From Chryseobacterium gleum (GTDB lineage: Bacteria; Bacteroidota; Bacteroidia; Flavobacteriales_D; Crocinitomicaceae), in contig CAMDAO010000010.1 of NCBI GenBank assembly GCA_945888595.1, forward strand, positions 1 through 39,300: DNA of 39,300 nt. The letters are read 5' to 3'. The translations under genes were made by a program, and so were the position numbers. Positions 1-8,113 of this stretch are shown here, one piece after another. Within the stretch, counting starts at the first letter, position 1, and each line of letters opens with the position of its first letter. The notes beneath the pieces are model-generated. The model ran no database searches, was not told the DNA's origin, and saw only the letters and a program-made list of their open reading frames with translations.

Positions 1-78
1 CCAAATTATGTCTGGTCAAATGATCAATTCGGTGTAAGAGCAATTGATGAAATGGAAAATACCGTTACACGGAAATAA
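1..78 (+). CDS. C-terminal end of an unidentified protein (partial)
   Basis: Frame 1 is open from the first base and ends at TAA (76-78), giving a 25-residue tail that finishes in ENTVTRK. It is followed by a strong terminator hairpin, which supports a real gene end. The tail is too short to assign to a family. It reads toward the minus-strand T9SS genes, so the two transcription units converge on the terminator. Confidence 0.6.
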   Translation, partial: PNYVWSNDQFGVRAIDEMENTVTRK

Positions 79-97
79 TTTTAGAATTTTTAGACAT

Positions 98-134
98 AAA
101 AAAAGCGCAGAATTTATAAATCTGCGCTTTTTTT
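98..134. terminator. Bidirectional intrinsic terminator
   Basis: A perfect 14-bp stem (98-111 with 121-134), GC-rich in its core (GCGCAGA/TCTGCGC), closes a 9-nt loop. Seven A bases open the left arm and seven T bases end the right arm, so either strand gives a hairpin followed by a U-run. It lies between the converging partial plus gene and the minus-strand T9SS genes and can serve both. Confidence 0.85.
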
Positions 135-181
135 GTTGCTATTTTTTTAATTTTTCGCCATTACTCTAGGAGCTGCAAGAT

Positions 182-289
182 TTACAATAAATTGATTACG
201 CAGGTATTAACTGTATTGGGTGTCTGCTGTGAAAATAAATTACCAGCAAAACCAATTGCGATTAAAATAATTAACTTTTTAATAGTCAT
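182..289 (-). CDS. Possible 35-aa secreted micro-protein, coupled to the T9SS gene
   Basis: On the minus strand an ATG (289-287) overlaps the TGA stop of the upstream T9SS gene as ATGA, the usual arrangement for translational coupling. The peptide starts MTIKKLIILIAIGFAGNLFS, a good Sec signal peptide with a likely cleavage before QQ, and has only about 14 further residues including one Cys before a TAA. A different frame continues just beyond the stop (VNLAAPRVMAKN then stop), so this may be a frameshifted remnant of a slightly longer protein. Function unknown. The signal-peptide character and ATGA overlap are what is seen; expression is inference. Confidence 0.35.
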   Translation of the reverse strand: MTIKKLIILIAIGFAGNLFSQQTPNTVNTCVINLL

Positions 290-2733
290 TCTTTAATTAA
301 TGTGATCGTACCAGTCATAACATCTTCTTTATCAGAACCCTCTCCGTTGAAAAAAATCATATAGTAATAGCTTGATACCGGCATTTCTTTTCCTTTATAA
401 GTTCCATCCCAAGGTGCTAATGAATATTGTCCTTCTTTTGAACGATAGATCTCATTACCCCATCTATTATAAATTATCACAAAGTTTGATGGGTATTTCT
501 CATCCAGTCCTATGATCTCCCAAGTGTCATTTTCTCCATCTCCTCCGGGTGTAAACGCTGTTGGAATAATGATATCACAAATCTCTTCAGTCACAGTAAC
601 TATTGCAGATGAAGGATTAGGACATGGTGCAACCGCCACAATTGCATAGGTATACACTCCTGAACCCAAAGGCTGTGGTGACCATGTACCTCCCATATCC
701 GGCGTTCCTCCTAATTCAGTAAAAAGTGAAGTTGCTGTAACTGTTACATCAGAACAGATAAGCAAATCCCCATCAATACCCGCATTTGGAGGTGAACTTA
801 TTTCAATATTAAATGTCGCAATTGCATCGACTGCACATGGCGGACTAGCCGTAACTGTATAACTTATTATGGCTGTTCCTGAAACAAGAGCCGAAACGTT
901 TCCAGAAGCATCAACAATTACAACTGATGTATTTGAAGATGTCCAGACACCACTAGCATCGCCATCTGATGCTAATATTGCAGTCCCTGCCTCACACAAA
1001 GCTGCACTTCCACTAATCGTCCCTGCATCTGGAACAGTTACTTCTGTAACAATAATATTTGCAAAAGCGTCAGCACAACCGGCAGCTGTTACTGTATAGG
1101 TATAGGTTCCAGGTAATAAAGTAGCCGGATCGTAGGTTCCCAAGTTTGCTCCTGTTAAGCCTCCAGACCATGTTCCTGTTGCTGCTGGAGTTCCACCCAA
1201 TGAAGCAAATAAGTTGATCGGTGTGCCTGTTTCACATACTGATGCAGGTCCATTACTTCCAGCATTTGGAGCAGCTGACTCAGTTACCGTTACTGTTGCT
1301 GTCGCATCAGCACAACCCGCAGCTGTTACTGTATAGGTATAGGTTCCAGGTAAAAAAGTAGCAGGATCGTAGGTTCCCAAGTTTGCTCCTGTTAAGCCTC
1401 CAGACCATGTTCCTGTTGCTGCTGGGGTTCCACCCAATGAAGCAAATAAGTTGATCGGTGTGCCTGTTTCACATACTGATGCAGGTCCATTACTTCCAGC
1501 ATTTGGAGGAGCCGTTTCTGTAACCGAAACTGTAGCGGTTGCATTTGGACACCCACCTGTTCCTACAACCGTGTAAGTATAAGTACCGGGGGTCATTGTC
1601 ACAGGATTATAAGTACCAAGATATCCTCCAGTCGTGACTGATGGACCCGACCAAGTTCCCGTGGCTGCAGGAGTTCCACCCAATGAAGAATAGAGATTCG
1701 CAGAAGCGCTATTCGAACAGAAATTTGCAGAACCATTCGTTCCTGCGTTTGGTGGCGCAGTTACCGCAACGGTTGCAGAAGCACAGGTTGTTATTCCACA
1801 TAAATTTTGATTAGCAACATAATAGGTGGTCAGTGAGCCGGGAGAAACAGTTATACTGGCACCTGTGCCGACTAAAGTTCCCCCACATGAACCTGAATAC
1901 CATTTTGAAGATGATGTTCCACCTGTCGCTGTTAATGTGGTACTCCCACCGCTGCATATACTTGTGGTACCTGTTATTCCTGAAGGTGCAGGATTTACAG
2001 GATTGGTGATTTCAAAAGCACTGATGTAAATGTTCTGCTCCCTAGGATCACTTACACTTGTTAAAGCAGCCGGACTTGAGCCGCAACTTAATGTTGGCGG
2101 ATGCCCCGTAGCACTTGAATATGTGATAACTATTAGTGCAACTGACGTAAAAGAAACATCTGCGGCATTGCTAGTATTACTCGACCCGCAGGAGGAAGTG
2201 CCAGTGAGTGTATTTCCCGCCAAGGTCGCATTTGCACAATTTTTAGTTATTGTAGGCGTCGCAGCTGTTGTCAGATCTGCTTCGTAACCTTGAATTGTTA
2301 CCTGGTCAATAAAACGGTTAGTAGCAGCAACTCCACATACGTGCGAATTTAAACCCAATATACTAAAATTGACAGGGTATTCTGTAACAGCTCCACCACT
2401 TGCGTTTTTAAATGTTATAGTCATTGTTGCTGTGGATGTACAATTTGTCCAATCCACAACCATATCCATACCAAATCCGTAAGTTGCAGTGGCATTAGTA
2501 TATCTGGGATACCCTCCAGTTTTCCATGGACCTCCTGACATGGTAACATCCGCATAAACACAACCAGAATAAGAAGTAAACTCCTGATTATCTGGATCGG
2601 ATCGAAGATTCGTTGCAGTGAGTTGACCATTTGGCCAATTGGTTCCGCTGTAAAAGCTTATATACTCCTGGCTGAAAGAACTAGAACTAAAAATAAAAAG
2701 GGTAAATAAATTGAGAAAAAGCACTTTCTTCAT
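286..2733 (-). CDS. Secreted multi-repeat protein with T9SS type B (gliding motility-associated) C-terminal domain
   Basis: An 815-residue protein from the preferred start MKKVLFLNLF at 2733; upstream in-frame ATGs at 2751 and 2781 would spoil the signal peptide (residues 1-22, ending SSSFSQ). After the signal comes a domain of about 220 residues related to that of the neighbouring T9SS protein, then tandem Ig-like/SprB-type repeats rich in Gly, Thr and Pro, two of which are almost identical. The last ~90 residues, from PTAFTPGGDGENDTW through YNRWGNEIY to the end, are the type B sorting domain read by the type IX secretion system. The mature protein is therefore expected at the cell surface or in the medium, perhaps as an adhesin. 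It lies downstream of the other T9SS gene on the same strand (143-bp gap). Confidence 0.88.
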   Translation of the reverse strand: MKKVLFLNLFTLFIFSSSSFSQEYISFYSGTNWPNGQLTATNLRSDPDNQEFTSYSGCVYADVTMSGGPWKTGGYPRYTNATATYGFGMDMVVDWTNCTSTATMTITFKNASGGAVTEYPVNFSILGLNSHVCGVAATNRFIDQVTIQGYEADLTTAATPTITKNCANATLAGNTLTGTSSCGSSNTSNAADVSFTSVALIVITYSSATGHPPTLSCGSSPAALTSVSDPREQNIYISAFEITNPVNPAPSGITGTTSICSGGSTTLTATGGTSSSKWYSGSCGGTLVGTGASITVSPGSLTTYYVANQNLCGITTCASATVAVTAPPNAGTNGSANFCSNSASANLYSSLGGTPAATGTWSGPSVTTGGYLGTYNPVTMTPGTYTYTVVGTGGCPNATATVSVTETAPPNAGSNGPASVCETGTPINLFASLGGTPAATGTWSGGLTGANLGTYDPATFLPGTYTYTVTAAGCADATATVTVTESAAPNAGSNGPASVCETGTPINLFASLGGTPAATGTWSGGLTGANLGTYDPATLLPGTYTYTVTAAGCADAFANIIVTEVTVPDAGTISGSAALCEAGTAILASDGDASGVWTSSNTSVVIVDASGNVSALVSGTAIISYTVTASPPCAVDAIATFNIEISSPPNAGIDGDLLICSDVTVTATSLFTELGGTPDMGGTWSPQPLGSGVYTYAIVAVAPCPNPSSAIVTVTEEICDIIIPTAFTPGGDGENDTWEIIGLDEKYPSNFVIIYNRWGNEIYRSKEGQYSLAPWDGTYKGKEMPVSSYYYMIFFNGEGSDKEDVMTGTITLIKE
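1071..1507 (-). repeat. Near-identical 237-bp tandem duplication inside the T9SS type B gene
   Basis: The stretch 1071-1270 recurs at 1308-1507 with only a few substitutions, an exact offset of 237 bp (79 codons). Each unit encodes one Ig-like repeat (from SNGPASVCETG to CADA). A third, diverged repeat lies at higher coordinates (about 1510-1760). The near identity suggests recent duplication or gene conversion, and the copy number may vary between strains. Confidence 0.9.
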
Positions 2734-2876
2734 AGTTGTTGTATTTATCATTTGTATTAATAATGATCTAGTTGATAACATAGTTTATCATATAAAAGTA
2801 TAATTTAACAATAGAACGTAATGTCCATTCTAACAAAAAAAAATATAGACATAACATAAAAACACGAAAACTGCTC

Positions 2877-4169
2877 TTACTTTTTAATAACCAGCTTTTC
2901 AGTATATACTTTATCGCCCACAACAACTTTAATCAAAAAGATTCCTACTGAAAGATCACTCGTTTTAATCTTAAGCAGTGTAGAGCCCTGCACTTCAAAT
3001 TTTTCATCAATAACAGGAATAACCAATTTCCCTATCGCATCAAAGATCTCCACCGTATAATTTTCTCGGTAATCATGCGCAATAACAAGATTAACATCAT
3101 CATCCGTTGGATTCGGAAAGAGCTGTAGACCATTTGACAGATTCGTACATGGCCATTCTGTTGAGAGTACCCCCAATACTTCATTTGAACCATCATAATC
3201 TGTTTGGGAGAGACGGTAGTAAGACAAACCGCCTAGTGGTCGATCGTCAATTACATTATAGCTAGATAAAAAATTCGTTGAACCGGATCCCGAAACCTTT
3301 TTAATGATTTTAAAATTTAATCCATCTGAAGAACGTTCTATGTTAAAATAATCATTGTTTTGTTCCGAGAGGGTTACCCATTTTAATTGTGTAATATTTT
3401 CAGCACAAACAACATTGAATTCAAGCAATTCAATTGGTAAAATTGTAGCACAGCTGTTACTTCCACTAATACTTCCTATTGTTATGTGTTGCCTTCCAGG
3501 ATCAGCGCAAGCAGACCTTGAACTAAGACAATTTGCTTGTCCACCGGTCGCACATGTATTTGGAGTTGGTGCCAACGACATAACATCAACAGTGGCTGCA
3601 GACGAATATGTTATTGTAATTACAGTTGGTGAGCCATTAATAGTGAAATTAACTGCCCCAGCAAGCCCATTACAAACTGCATTTCCAATAACAGTAACGG
3701 TTGCTGTTCCTGACCCCGAAATTGTCTGTTCAGTAGGTTGGACAGCGGCTGCCGAAACTGTACCATTATTGGTGTTAATAATGACCCTATCTGTCCAAGC
3801 ACCTGAACAACCAAACGAATAGCAAGCTGAGTTACGATTGATATCAAAAATGGAAAATGTCGGATTTAATATTGCAGGATTGAATGTCAAAGTTACTGTT
3901 GTTGAGGTAGTTTTATTGACCCAATTATTATCTACCGACAAACCGGTTCCATTTGAGGGACTGTATGTAACACCTGCATCATCATATCTTGGGGCAGAGT
4001 TTTGAAAATTCGATCCTGCAACCTGAGTGCGCATAGAGCATGAACCTACAGTTCTAGTAATATCAGTTGATCCTGTCGGCCAAGTATTAAAATCAAGACG
4101 AGCTAATTGCCCATTAACACTTAAAATCTGCACACTAAATAGTATCACTAATCCAAAATAATTCCTCAT
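2877..4169 (-). CDS. Secreted protein with T9SS type A C-terminal sorting domain
   Basis: A 430-residue protein with a signal peptide (MRNYFGLVILFSVQILSVNG). Residues ~21-230 resemble the N-terminal domain of the adjacent T9SS type B protein. Residues ~235-340 contain LPIELLEFNV and FNIERSSDGLNF, a segment common before Flavobacteria sorting signals, and YYRLSQTDYDG. The last ~85 residues (LQLFPNPTDD, EIFDAIGKLV, GIFLIKVV, EKLVIKK) form the type A Por-secretion signal. The protein should cross the outer membrane through T9SS and may be anchored to surface lipopolysaccharide. It is divergent from the TPR-HTH regulator across a 150-bp AT-rich gap, so that regulator is a candidate controller. 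Molecular function is unknown. Confidence 0.87.
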   Translation of the reverse strand: MRNYFGLVILFSVQILSVNGQLARLDFNTWPTGSTDITRTVGSCSMRTQVAGSNFQNSAPRYDDAGVTYSPSNGTGLSVDNNWVNKTTSTTVTLTFNPAILNPTFSIFDINRNSACYSFGCSGAWTDRVIINTNNGTVSAAAVQPTEQTISGSGTATVTVIGNAVCNGLAGAVNFTINGSPTVITITYSSAATVDVMSLAPTPNTCATGGQANCLSSRSACADPGRQHITIGSISGSNSCATILPIELLEFNVVCAENITQLKWVTLSEQNNDYFNIERSSDGLNFKIIKKVSGSGSTNFLSSYNVIDDRPLGGLSYYRLSQTDYDGSNEVLGVLSTEWPCTNLSNGLQLFPNPTDDDVNLVIAHDYRENYTVEIFDAIGKLVIPVIDEKFEVQGSTLLKIKTSDLSVGIFLIKVVVGDKVYTEKLVIKK

Positions 4170-4319
4170 GTATATAGTTAATTTTTGTTATGCAAATGAC
4201 CGAAAAAAGAGATATATTATATAATTATTTATATATACAATATATATATATATCGTTTTACCCTGTATAACAATATTAATACATTGTATATTTGTAATTG
4301 AATTGAAAGCAAAAATATT
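4170..4319. promoter_or_regulatory. Divergent AT-rich control region with TAnnTTTG box for the regulator gene
   Basis: The gap between the T9SS gene (minus) and the regulator gene (plus) contains a long alternating AT tract (about 4210-4255) that could melt or bend. A Bacteroidota-type -7 box TATATTTG sits at 4287-4294, 25 nt before the regulator ATG. No convincing -33 TTG is seen at the 19-nt spacing. Confidence 0.45.
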
Positions 4320-5918
4320 ATGTATTTAAAGAGATCAGCGATTATTCTACTAAGTTTAGCCCCACTTTCTTTTATATCTCAAAAAACGCATTACCATGCC
4401 GAAAAGATCATTGATTGGGCCGAAAAACACAAGGATGAATTCCCAAAGCAATCTATTGATACCCTGGAACGAACTGAAAAAACTATTCGTACTGGGAATT
4501 ACCTTGATCGTGCCATTCTACTTGATAAACTCACCTTTATGTACTTTTTTGACCTGTCAAACTATGATCTTGCCTTAAGAACAGCTCAAAGAATCGATTC
4601 TCTTGCCACTGTTTCCTGCGATAAAAGGATTAAGATCCTTTATTATGCAAACATGGGAATGCTCTACTATGAATCTAAAACAAGCATTCAAAAAGGATAT
4701 GAGTACTTCCGAAAAGCCTACGAACTGAGTTTGAAAGAAAAATCCAATTTCCATATCGAATTCATCCTGAACAATTATGCGGTGAGCATAATGAACGAGA
4801 CCAATTACCAGGAGGCTTTGGATAAATTTAGATTAGCTGACGAATATGCTAAGAAACATGGCGACAAAAGACAACAATCGATCATTCACGACAACATGGG
4901 GATCTGCTACCTTATTCAGAGAAAAATGAAAGAGGCAGAAACCTACCTCAACAGTTCATATCAAATCGCACAAAGATCGGAAGGAGCCGATGATGACGCT
5001 GAAAGAGCTTCATATCTTGCTAAGTTCTATCTAGATCAAAATGAATTGGACAAAGCGTATAGATTCGTTCAGCTTGCTCTCAAATATAAGTCTTCGATCA
5101 GGTCAATGCAGATAATTTCGTTTATCTATAAAACATATTCAGACATTGAAAAAAAGAAAAAGAACCTGATGGCTGCGCTAAATGCTATGGACACTTGTCT
5201 TATGTATCGGGATAGTATAGATTTCGTAAATATGTCCAAACAACTATTGGCGATCGAAAGCAACGTTCATATAAATGAAATTCAGTTTAAAAACAGGCTT
5301 GAAAACGAGAAAATGAACAGCATCAGAAAGACTGAGAATATACGCTATCTCTTAATTATACTGACCCTGATGGTAATTTCATTTTTAGCATTTACCTTGT
5401 TCCTTAGGCTAAGGAATAGATCTAGGCTTTCTCAGATAGAAAATGTTCGTGTAATACTTGAAAAAGAAAATTTAGAACTCGAATTATCAGCAAATGAAAG
5501 AGAAGTAACCGCCAAATCATTATACATATTTGAAAAGGACACCCTAATCAATAATATTTTGAATACACTCAAAAAGCTGGAAGCTAACTCGCAAGAAATT
5601 CAAAAAGATGAGATACAAAAAGCTATTAATGACCTAAAGTTTTCAGTTAACAATAAGAGCTGGGATGAATTCGAACTGCGATTCAAAAAGGTTCATCCAA
5701 ATTTCTATCGCTCAATGGAAACAGATTTCCCAAGGTTAACAATTAATGAGAAGCGACTTTGTGCATTTCTAGCAATGGATATGACAACCAAAGACATATC
5801 GACCATCACTGGGCAGACGGCTCATAGTATCAATATCGCACGTTCACGAATGAGAAAGAAACTTGGGCTTACGAACGAAGAAATAAATTTATCGCAATTC
5901 CTCAGTCGTTTTAAATGA
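4320..5918 (+). CDS. TPR-transmembrane-HTH (LuxR-like) regulatory protein
   Basis: A 532-residue protein of a layout common in Bacteroidota. It has an N-terminal signal/anchor segment (to about residue 21), a helical TPR array (about 60-300, e.g. NMGICYLIQRKMKEAETYLN), one transmembrane helix (about 342-364, YLLIILTLMVISFLAFTLFL), a coiled coil (about 370-400) and a C-terminal LuxR/GerE-like helix-turn-helix (about 471-530, LTINEKRLCAFLAMDMTTKD, then a SINIARSRMRKKLG recognition helix). There is no histidine-kinase or receiver domain. The TPR part probably faces the periplasm and the HTH the cytoplasm, making it a one-component transmembrane regulator. Its divergent position suggests control of the T9SS genes, but that is inference. 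Confidence 0.82.
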   Translation: MYLKRSAIILLSLAPLSFISQKTHYHAEKIIDWAEKHKDEFPKQSIDTLERTEKTIRTGNYLDRAILLDKLTFMYFFDLSNYDLALRTAQRIDSLATVSCDKRIKILYYANMGMLYYESKTSIQKGYEYFRKAYELSLKEKSNFHIEFILNNYAVSIMNETNYQEALDKFRLADEYAKKHGDKRQQSIIHDNMGICYLIQRKMKEAETYLNSSYQIAQRSEGADDDAERASYLAKFYLDQNELDKAYRFVQLALKYKSSIRSMQIISFIYKTYSDIEKKKKNLMAALNAMDTCLMYRDSIDFVNMSKQLLAIESNVHINEIQFKNRLENEKMNSIRKTENIRYLLIILTLMVISFLAFTLFLRLRNRSRLSQIENVRVILEKENLELELSANEREVTAKSLYIFEKDTLINNILNTLKKLEANSQEIQKDEIQKAINDLKFSVNNKSWDEFELRFKKVHPNFYRSMETDFPRLTINEKRLCAFLAMDMTTKDISTITGQTAHSINIARSRMRKKLGLTNEEINLSQFLSRFK

Positions 5919-6248
5919 TTATCTTTATGCTAATCCGCTTAAAGTCAACAAAGGTAGCAACTACAACGTGGATACTAAAATATTATAATTAAAACACAGA
6001 AAGGTCAAATAGCCACTCAACCATAAGATTAACTTAATTGAAAAACTCTTGGTTGATTTTAGGATTTTCAACAATAAAATCTGCAAAGCCTAATTTTTGT
6101 TCTGTTTTCATTCTTAAAGTTAATAAACAACCAAAAAAAGGATTAAAACTTAAATTAATTATTGACAATCAAATCATTAATATAATTTCATCCTTGAAAC
6201 GGTCGTATTTATGTTAAAATTTAAGAAAAACCTTTGCGTTATAAATAA
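5919..6248. other. Gene-poor interval holding a transposase relic
   Basis: No full-length gene is visible. The minus strand holds a short decayed transposase-like start (5989-6111). Near 6223-6235 a promoter-like AACCTTTGCG string (one mismatch from TAnnTTTG) points toward no gene. No tRNA or CRISPR-like repeats were found. Confidence 0.5.
5989..6111 (-). pseudogene. Possible decayed N-terminus of an IS5-type transposase
   Basis: From an ATG at 6111 the minus strand reads MKTEQKLGFADFIVENPKIN then QEFFN, a TAA stop (6036-6034), and in the same frame VNLMVEWLFDLSVF before a second stop. Read through the first stop (CAA to TAA would explain it), FFN-x-VNLMVEW resembles the FFxQINxLIDW segment near the start of IS5-type DDE transposases in Bacteroidota, as I recall that family. 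No catalytic region or terminal inverted repeats survive. Too short for certainty. Confidence 0.33.
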
Positions 6249-6292
6249 AAAAAAGAGGCTTCTCAATTATGTTTTGAGACAGCCTCTTTTTT
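6249..6292 (-). terminator. pckA terminator
   Basis: A 12-bp stem (6249-6260 with 6281-6292; core GAGGCT/AGCCTC) carries an inner TCTCAA/TTGAGA extension. On the minus strand it is followed by a U-run (from the A-run at 6247-6254). It lies just after the pckA stop codon. The right arm ends in six T bases, so it can also stop plus-strand transcription. Confidence 0.82.
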
Positions 6293-6305
6293 ATGAAATT
6301 ATCTA

Positions 6306-7922
6306 TTAATTCTTAACCAACATCTTAGGAGCTGCAGCTAAAATATCTTGGCTAGTTTCTGAAGCATATTGAGTAAAGTTTTTCACGAATTGTCCAGCTA
6401 AATTATTCGCTGTCTCATCATATGCACCTTTATCTGCCCATGTTCCTCTTGGGTTTAATATTTCAGCAGGAACACCTTCACATTCTGTAGGCATTGCTAA
6501 ATCGAAAATGGGTAAAGTTTCATATTTTACCGCGTCTAATTTGCCTGTTAATGCTGCTGTGATCATAGCGCGCGTATACGAAAGTTTCATTCTACTTCCA
6601 ACACCGTATGAACCGCCTGACCAACCTGTGTTAATCAACCAAACTTTAATGTCTGTTCCTTCTAATTTTTCCCCTAATAATTTTGCGTATTTTGCAGGGT
6701 GTAATGGTAAAAATGCTTTACCGAAACAAGCTGAGAAAGTCGTTGTAGGTTCAGTAATTCCCATTTCAGTTCCAGCTACTTTCGCCGTATATCCTGACAT
6801 GAAATGATACATTGCTTGCTCTTTCGTTAATCTTGAAATTGGAGGTAACACACCAAAAGCATCCGCTGTCAAGAAGAAAATATTTTTTGGAGAAGTTCCT
6901 AGAGAAGGAACAACAATATTATCAATATAATTAATTGGGTATGAAACACGCGTGTTTTCCGTGATGGTATTGTCTTCATAATCTGGAGTAGAAGTACCTT
7001 CTTCAAAAACAATATTTTCTAAAATTGCTCCAAATTTGATGGCATCAAAAATTTGCGGTTCTTTTTCTCTGGATAAGTCAATTGTCTTAGCATAACAACC
7101 ACCTTCAAAATTAAATACTGAATTATCAGACCAACCATGCTCGTCATCTCCGATTAATCGACGATTTGGATCAGAAGATAAGGTTGTTTTTCCAGTTCCT
7201 GAAAGTCCAAAGAAAACAGCAGTATCACCATCCGTACCGATATTTGCAGAACAATGCATCGAAAGAACATTTTTCTCATGCGGTAGAATGTAATTTAAAA
7301 CAGAGAAAATTCCTTTTTTGATTTCTCCAGTATACCCTGTTCCACCAATAATGATCATTTTTTTGGTGAAATTTAAAATTGCAAAGTTATGTTGACGTGT
7401 TCCATCTTCTGCTGCAACAGCCATAAAGTCAGGTGCACATACGATATGCCATTCTGGTTCGAAAGTATCAATCTCAGCATCAGTTGGACGTAAAAACATG
7501 TTGTAAGCAAACATATTTGACCAAGGAGTTTCTGTAATTACTCGAATGTTTAAACGGAAATTTTGATCAGCACAAGCATAAGCATCACGTACATAAACAT
7601 CTTTTCCTTTTAAATAGGTTTTCATTTTGCCGTAAATAGCATCAAATTTTTCAGGTGTAAATTTGAAATTGACATCACCCCACCAAACAGAAGTTTCTGT
7701 TTTCTCATCACACACTACAAAACGATCTTTTGGAGATCTCCCTGTAAACTCGCCTGTTTCAATTGCTAATGCTCCGTTATCTGTAAGCATCCCTTGACCA
7801 TTAAGAATAGTATCTTCTACTAATTCAGCTGGTGATAGATTCCAAAATTCATTTTCTAACCCTTCTAAACCAATCGATTTATTCAAATCAGCATTTTTAC
7901 CTTGTTTTCCAAAAATGTTCAT
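6306..7922 (-). CDS. pckA: Phosphoenolpyruvate carboxykinase (ATP)
   Basis: Converts oxaloacetate and ATP to phosphoenolpyruvate, CO2 and ADP, the entry step of gluconeogenesis in the cytoplasm. The 538-residue length matches the ATP-dependent family. Visible motifs are the P-loop GLSGTGKTTLSSDP (about residue 240), the kinase-2-like LIGDDEHGW just after it, GTGYTGEIKKGIFSVLNY (about 200) and NTGWSGGSYGVGSRMKL near the C-terminus. The start at 7922 gives the expected N-terminus. A -7 box TACTTTTG lies about 40 nt upstream and a strong terminator follows the stop, so the gene is probably monocistronic. Confidence 0.97.
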   Translation of the reverse strand: MNIFGKQGKNADLNKSIGLEGLENEFWNLSPAELVEDTILNGQGMLTDNGALAIETGEFTGRSPKDRFVVCDEKTETSVWWGDVNFKFTPEKFDAIYGKMKTYLKGKDVYVRDAYACADQNFRLNIRVITETPWSNMFAYNMFLRPTDAEIDTFEPEWHIVCAPDFMAVAAEDGTRQHNFAILNFTKKMIIIGGTGYTGEIKKGIFSVLNYILPHEKNVLSMHCSANIGTDGDTAVFFGLSGTGKTTLSSDPNRRLIGDDEHGWSDNSVFNFEGGCYAKTIDLSREKEPQIFDAIKFGAILENIVFEEGTSTPDYEDNTITENTRVSYPINYIDNIVVPSLGTSPKNIFFLTADAFGVLPPISRLTKEQAMYHFMSGYTAKVAGTEMGITEPTTTFSACFGKAFLPLHPAKYAKLLGEKLEGTDIKVWLINTGWSGGSYGVGSRMKLSYTRAMITAALTGKLDAVKYETLPIFDLAMPTECEGVPAEILNPRGTWADKGAYDETANNLAGQFVKNFTQYASETSQDILAAAPKMLVKN

Positions 7923-7961
7923 ACCTTAATATTTTGAAGCTTTCGCTTTTATTTTAAGGTG

Positions 7962-7969
7962 CAAAAGTA
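7962..7969 (-). promoter_or_regulatory. pckA -7 promoter box
   Basis: Minus-strand TACTTTTG followed by CACC matches the Bacteroidota TAnnTTTG consensus, with the predicted transcript start near 7957-7958 and a leader of about 35 nt. No TTG at the -33 position. Confidence 0.5.
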
Positions 7970-8113
7970 CATCTTTTAAGATAAAAAAGCACGATTTAAC
8001 GCAGATATTTACTCACAATTTGACTATCAAAATTGTTAATATATTAGCAAAAATAAAAAATAAAAATAGTTAACTACTTAATTTTAAATATATTATTAAT
8101 TTATTTGTTAATT

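Noticed and set aside
28-41. TTCGGTGTAAGAGC resembles TTCGGTGTGAGAGC at 17821-17834
   Set aside because: Only 14 bp with one mismatch, and the first copy is inside a coding frame; most likely coincidence.
150-181. Similarity of VNLAAPRVMAKN (minus strand) to the pckA C-terminal end AAAPKMLVKN
   Set aside because: An 11-bp identity (TAGGAGCTGCA) is too short to claim a duplicated pckA fragment.
6223-6245. Promoter for a gene downstream of the AACCTTTGCG string
   Set aside because: No plus-strand gene follows before the pckA terminator, and the box has a mismatch at the first position.
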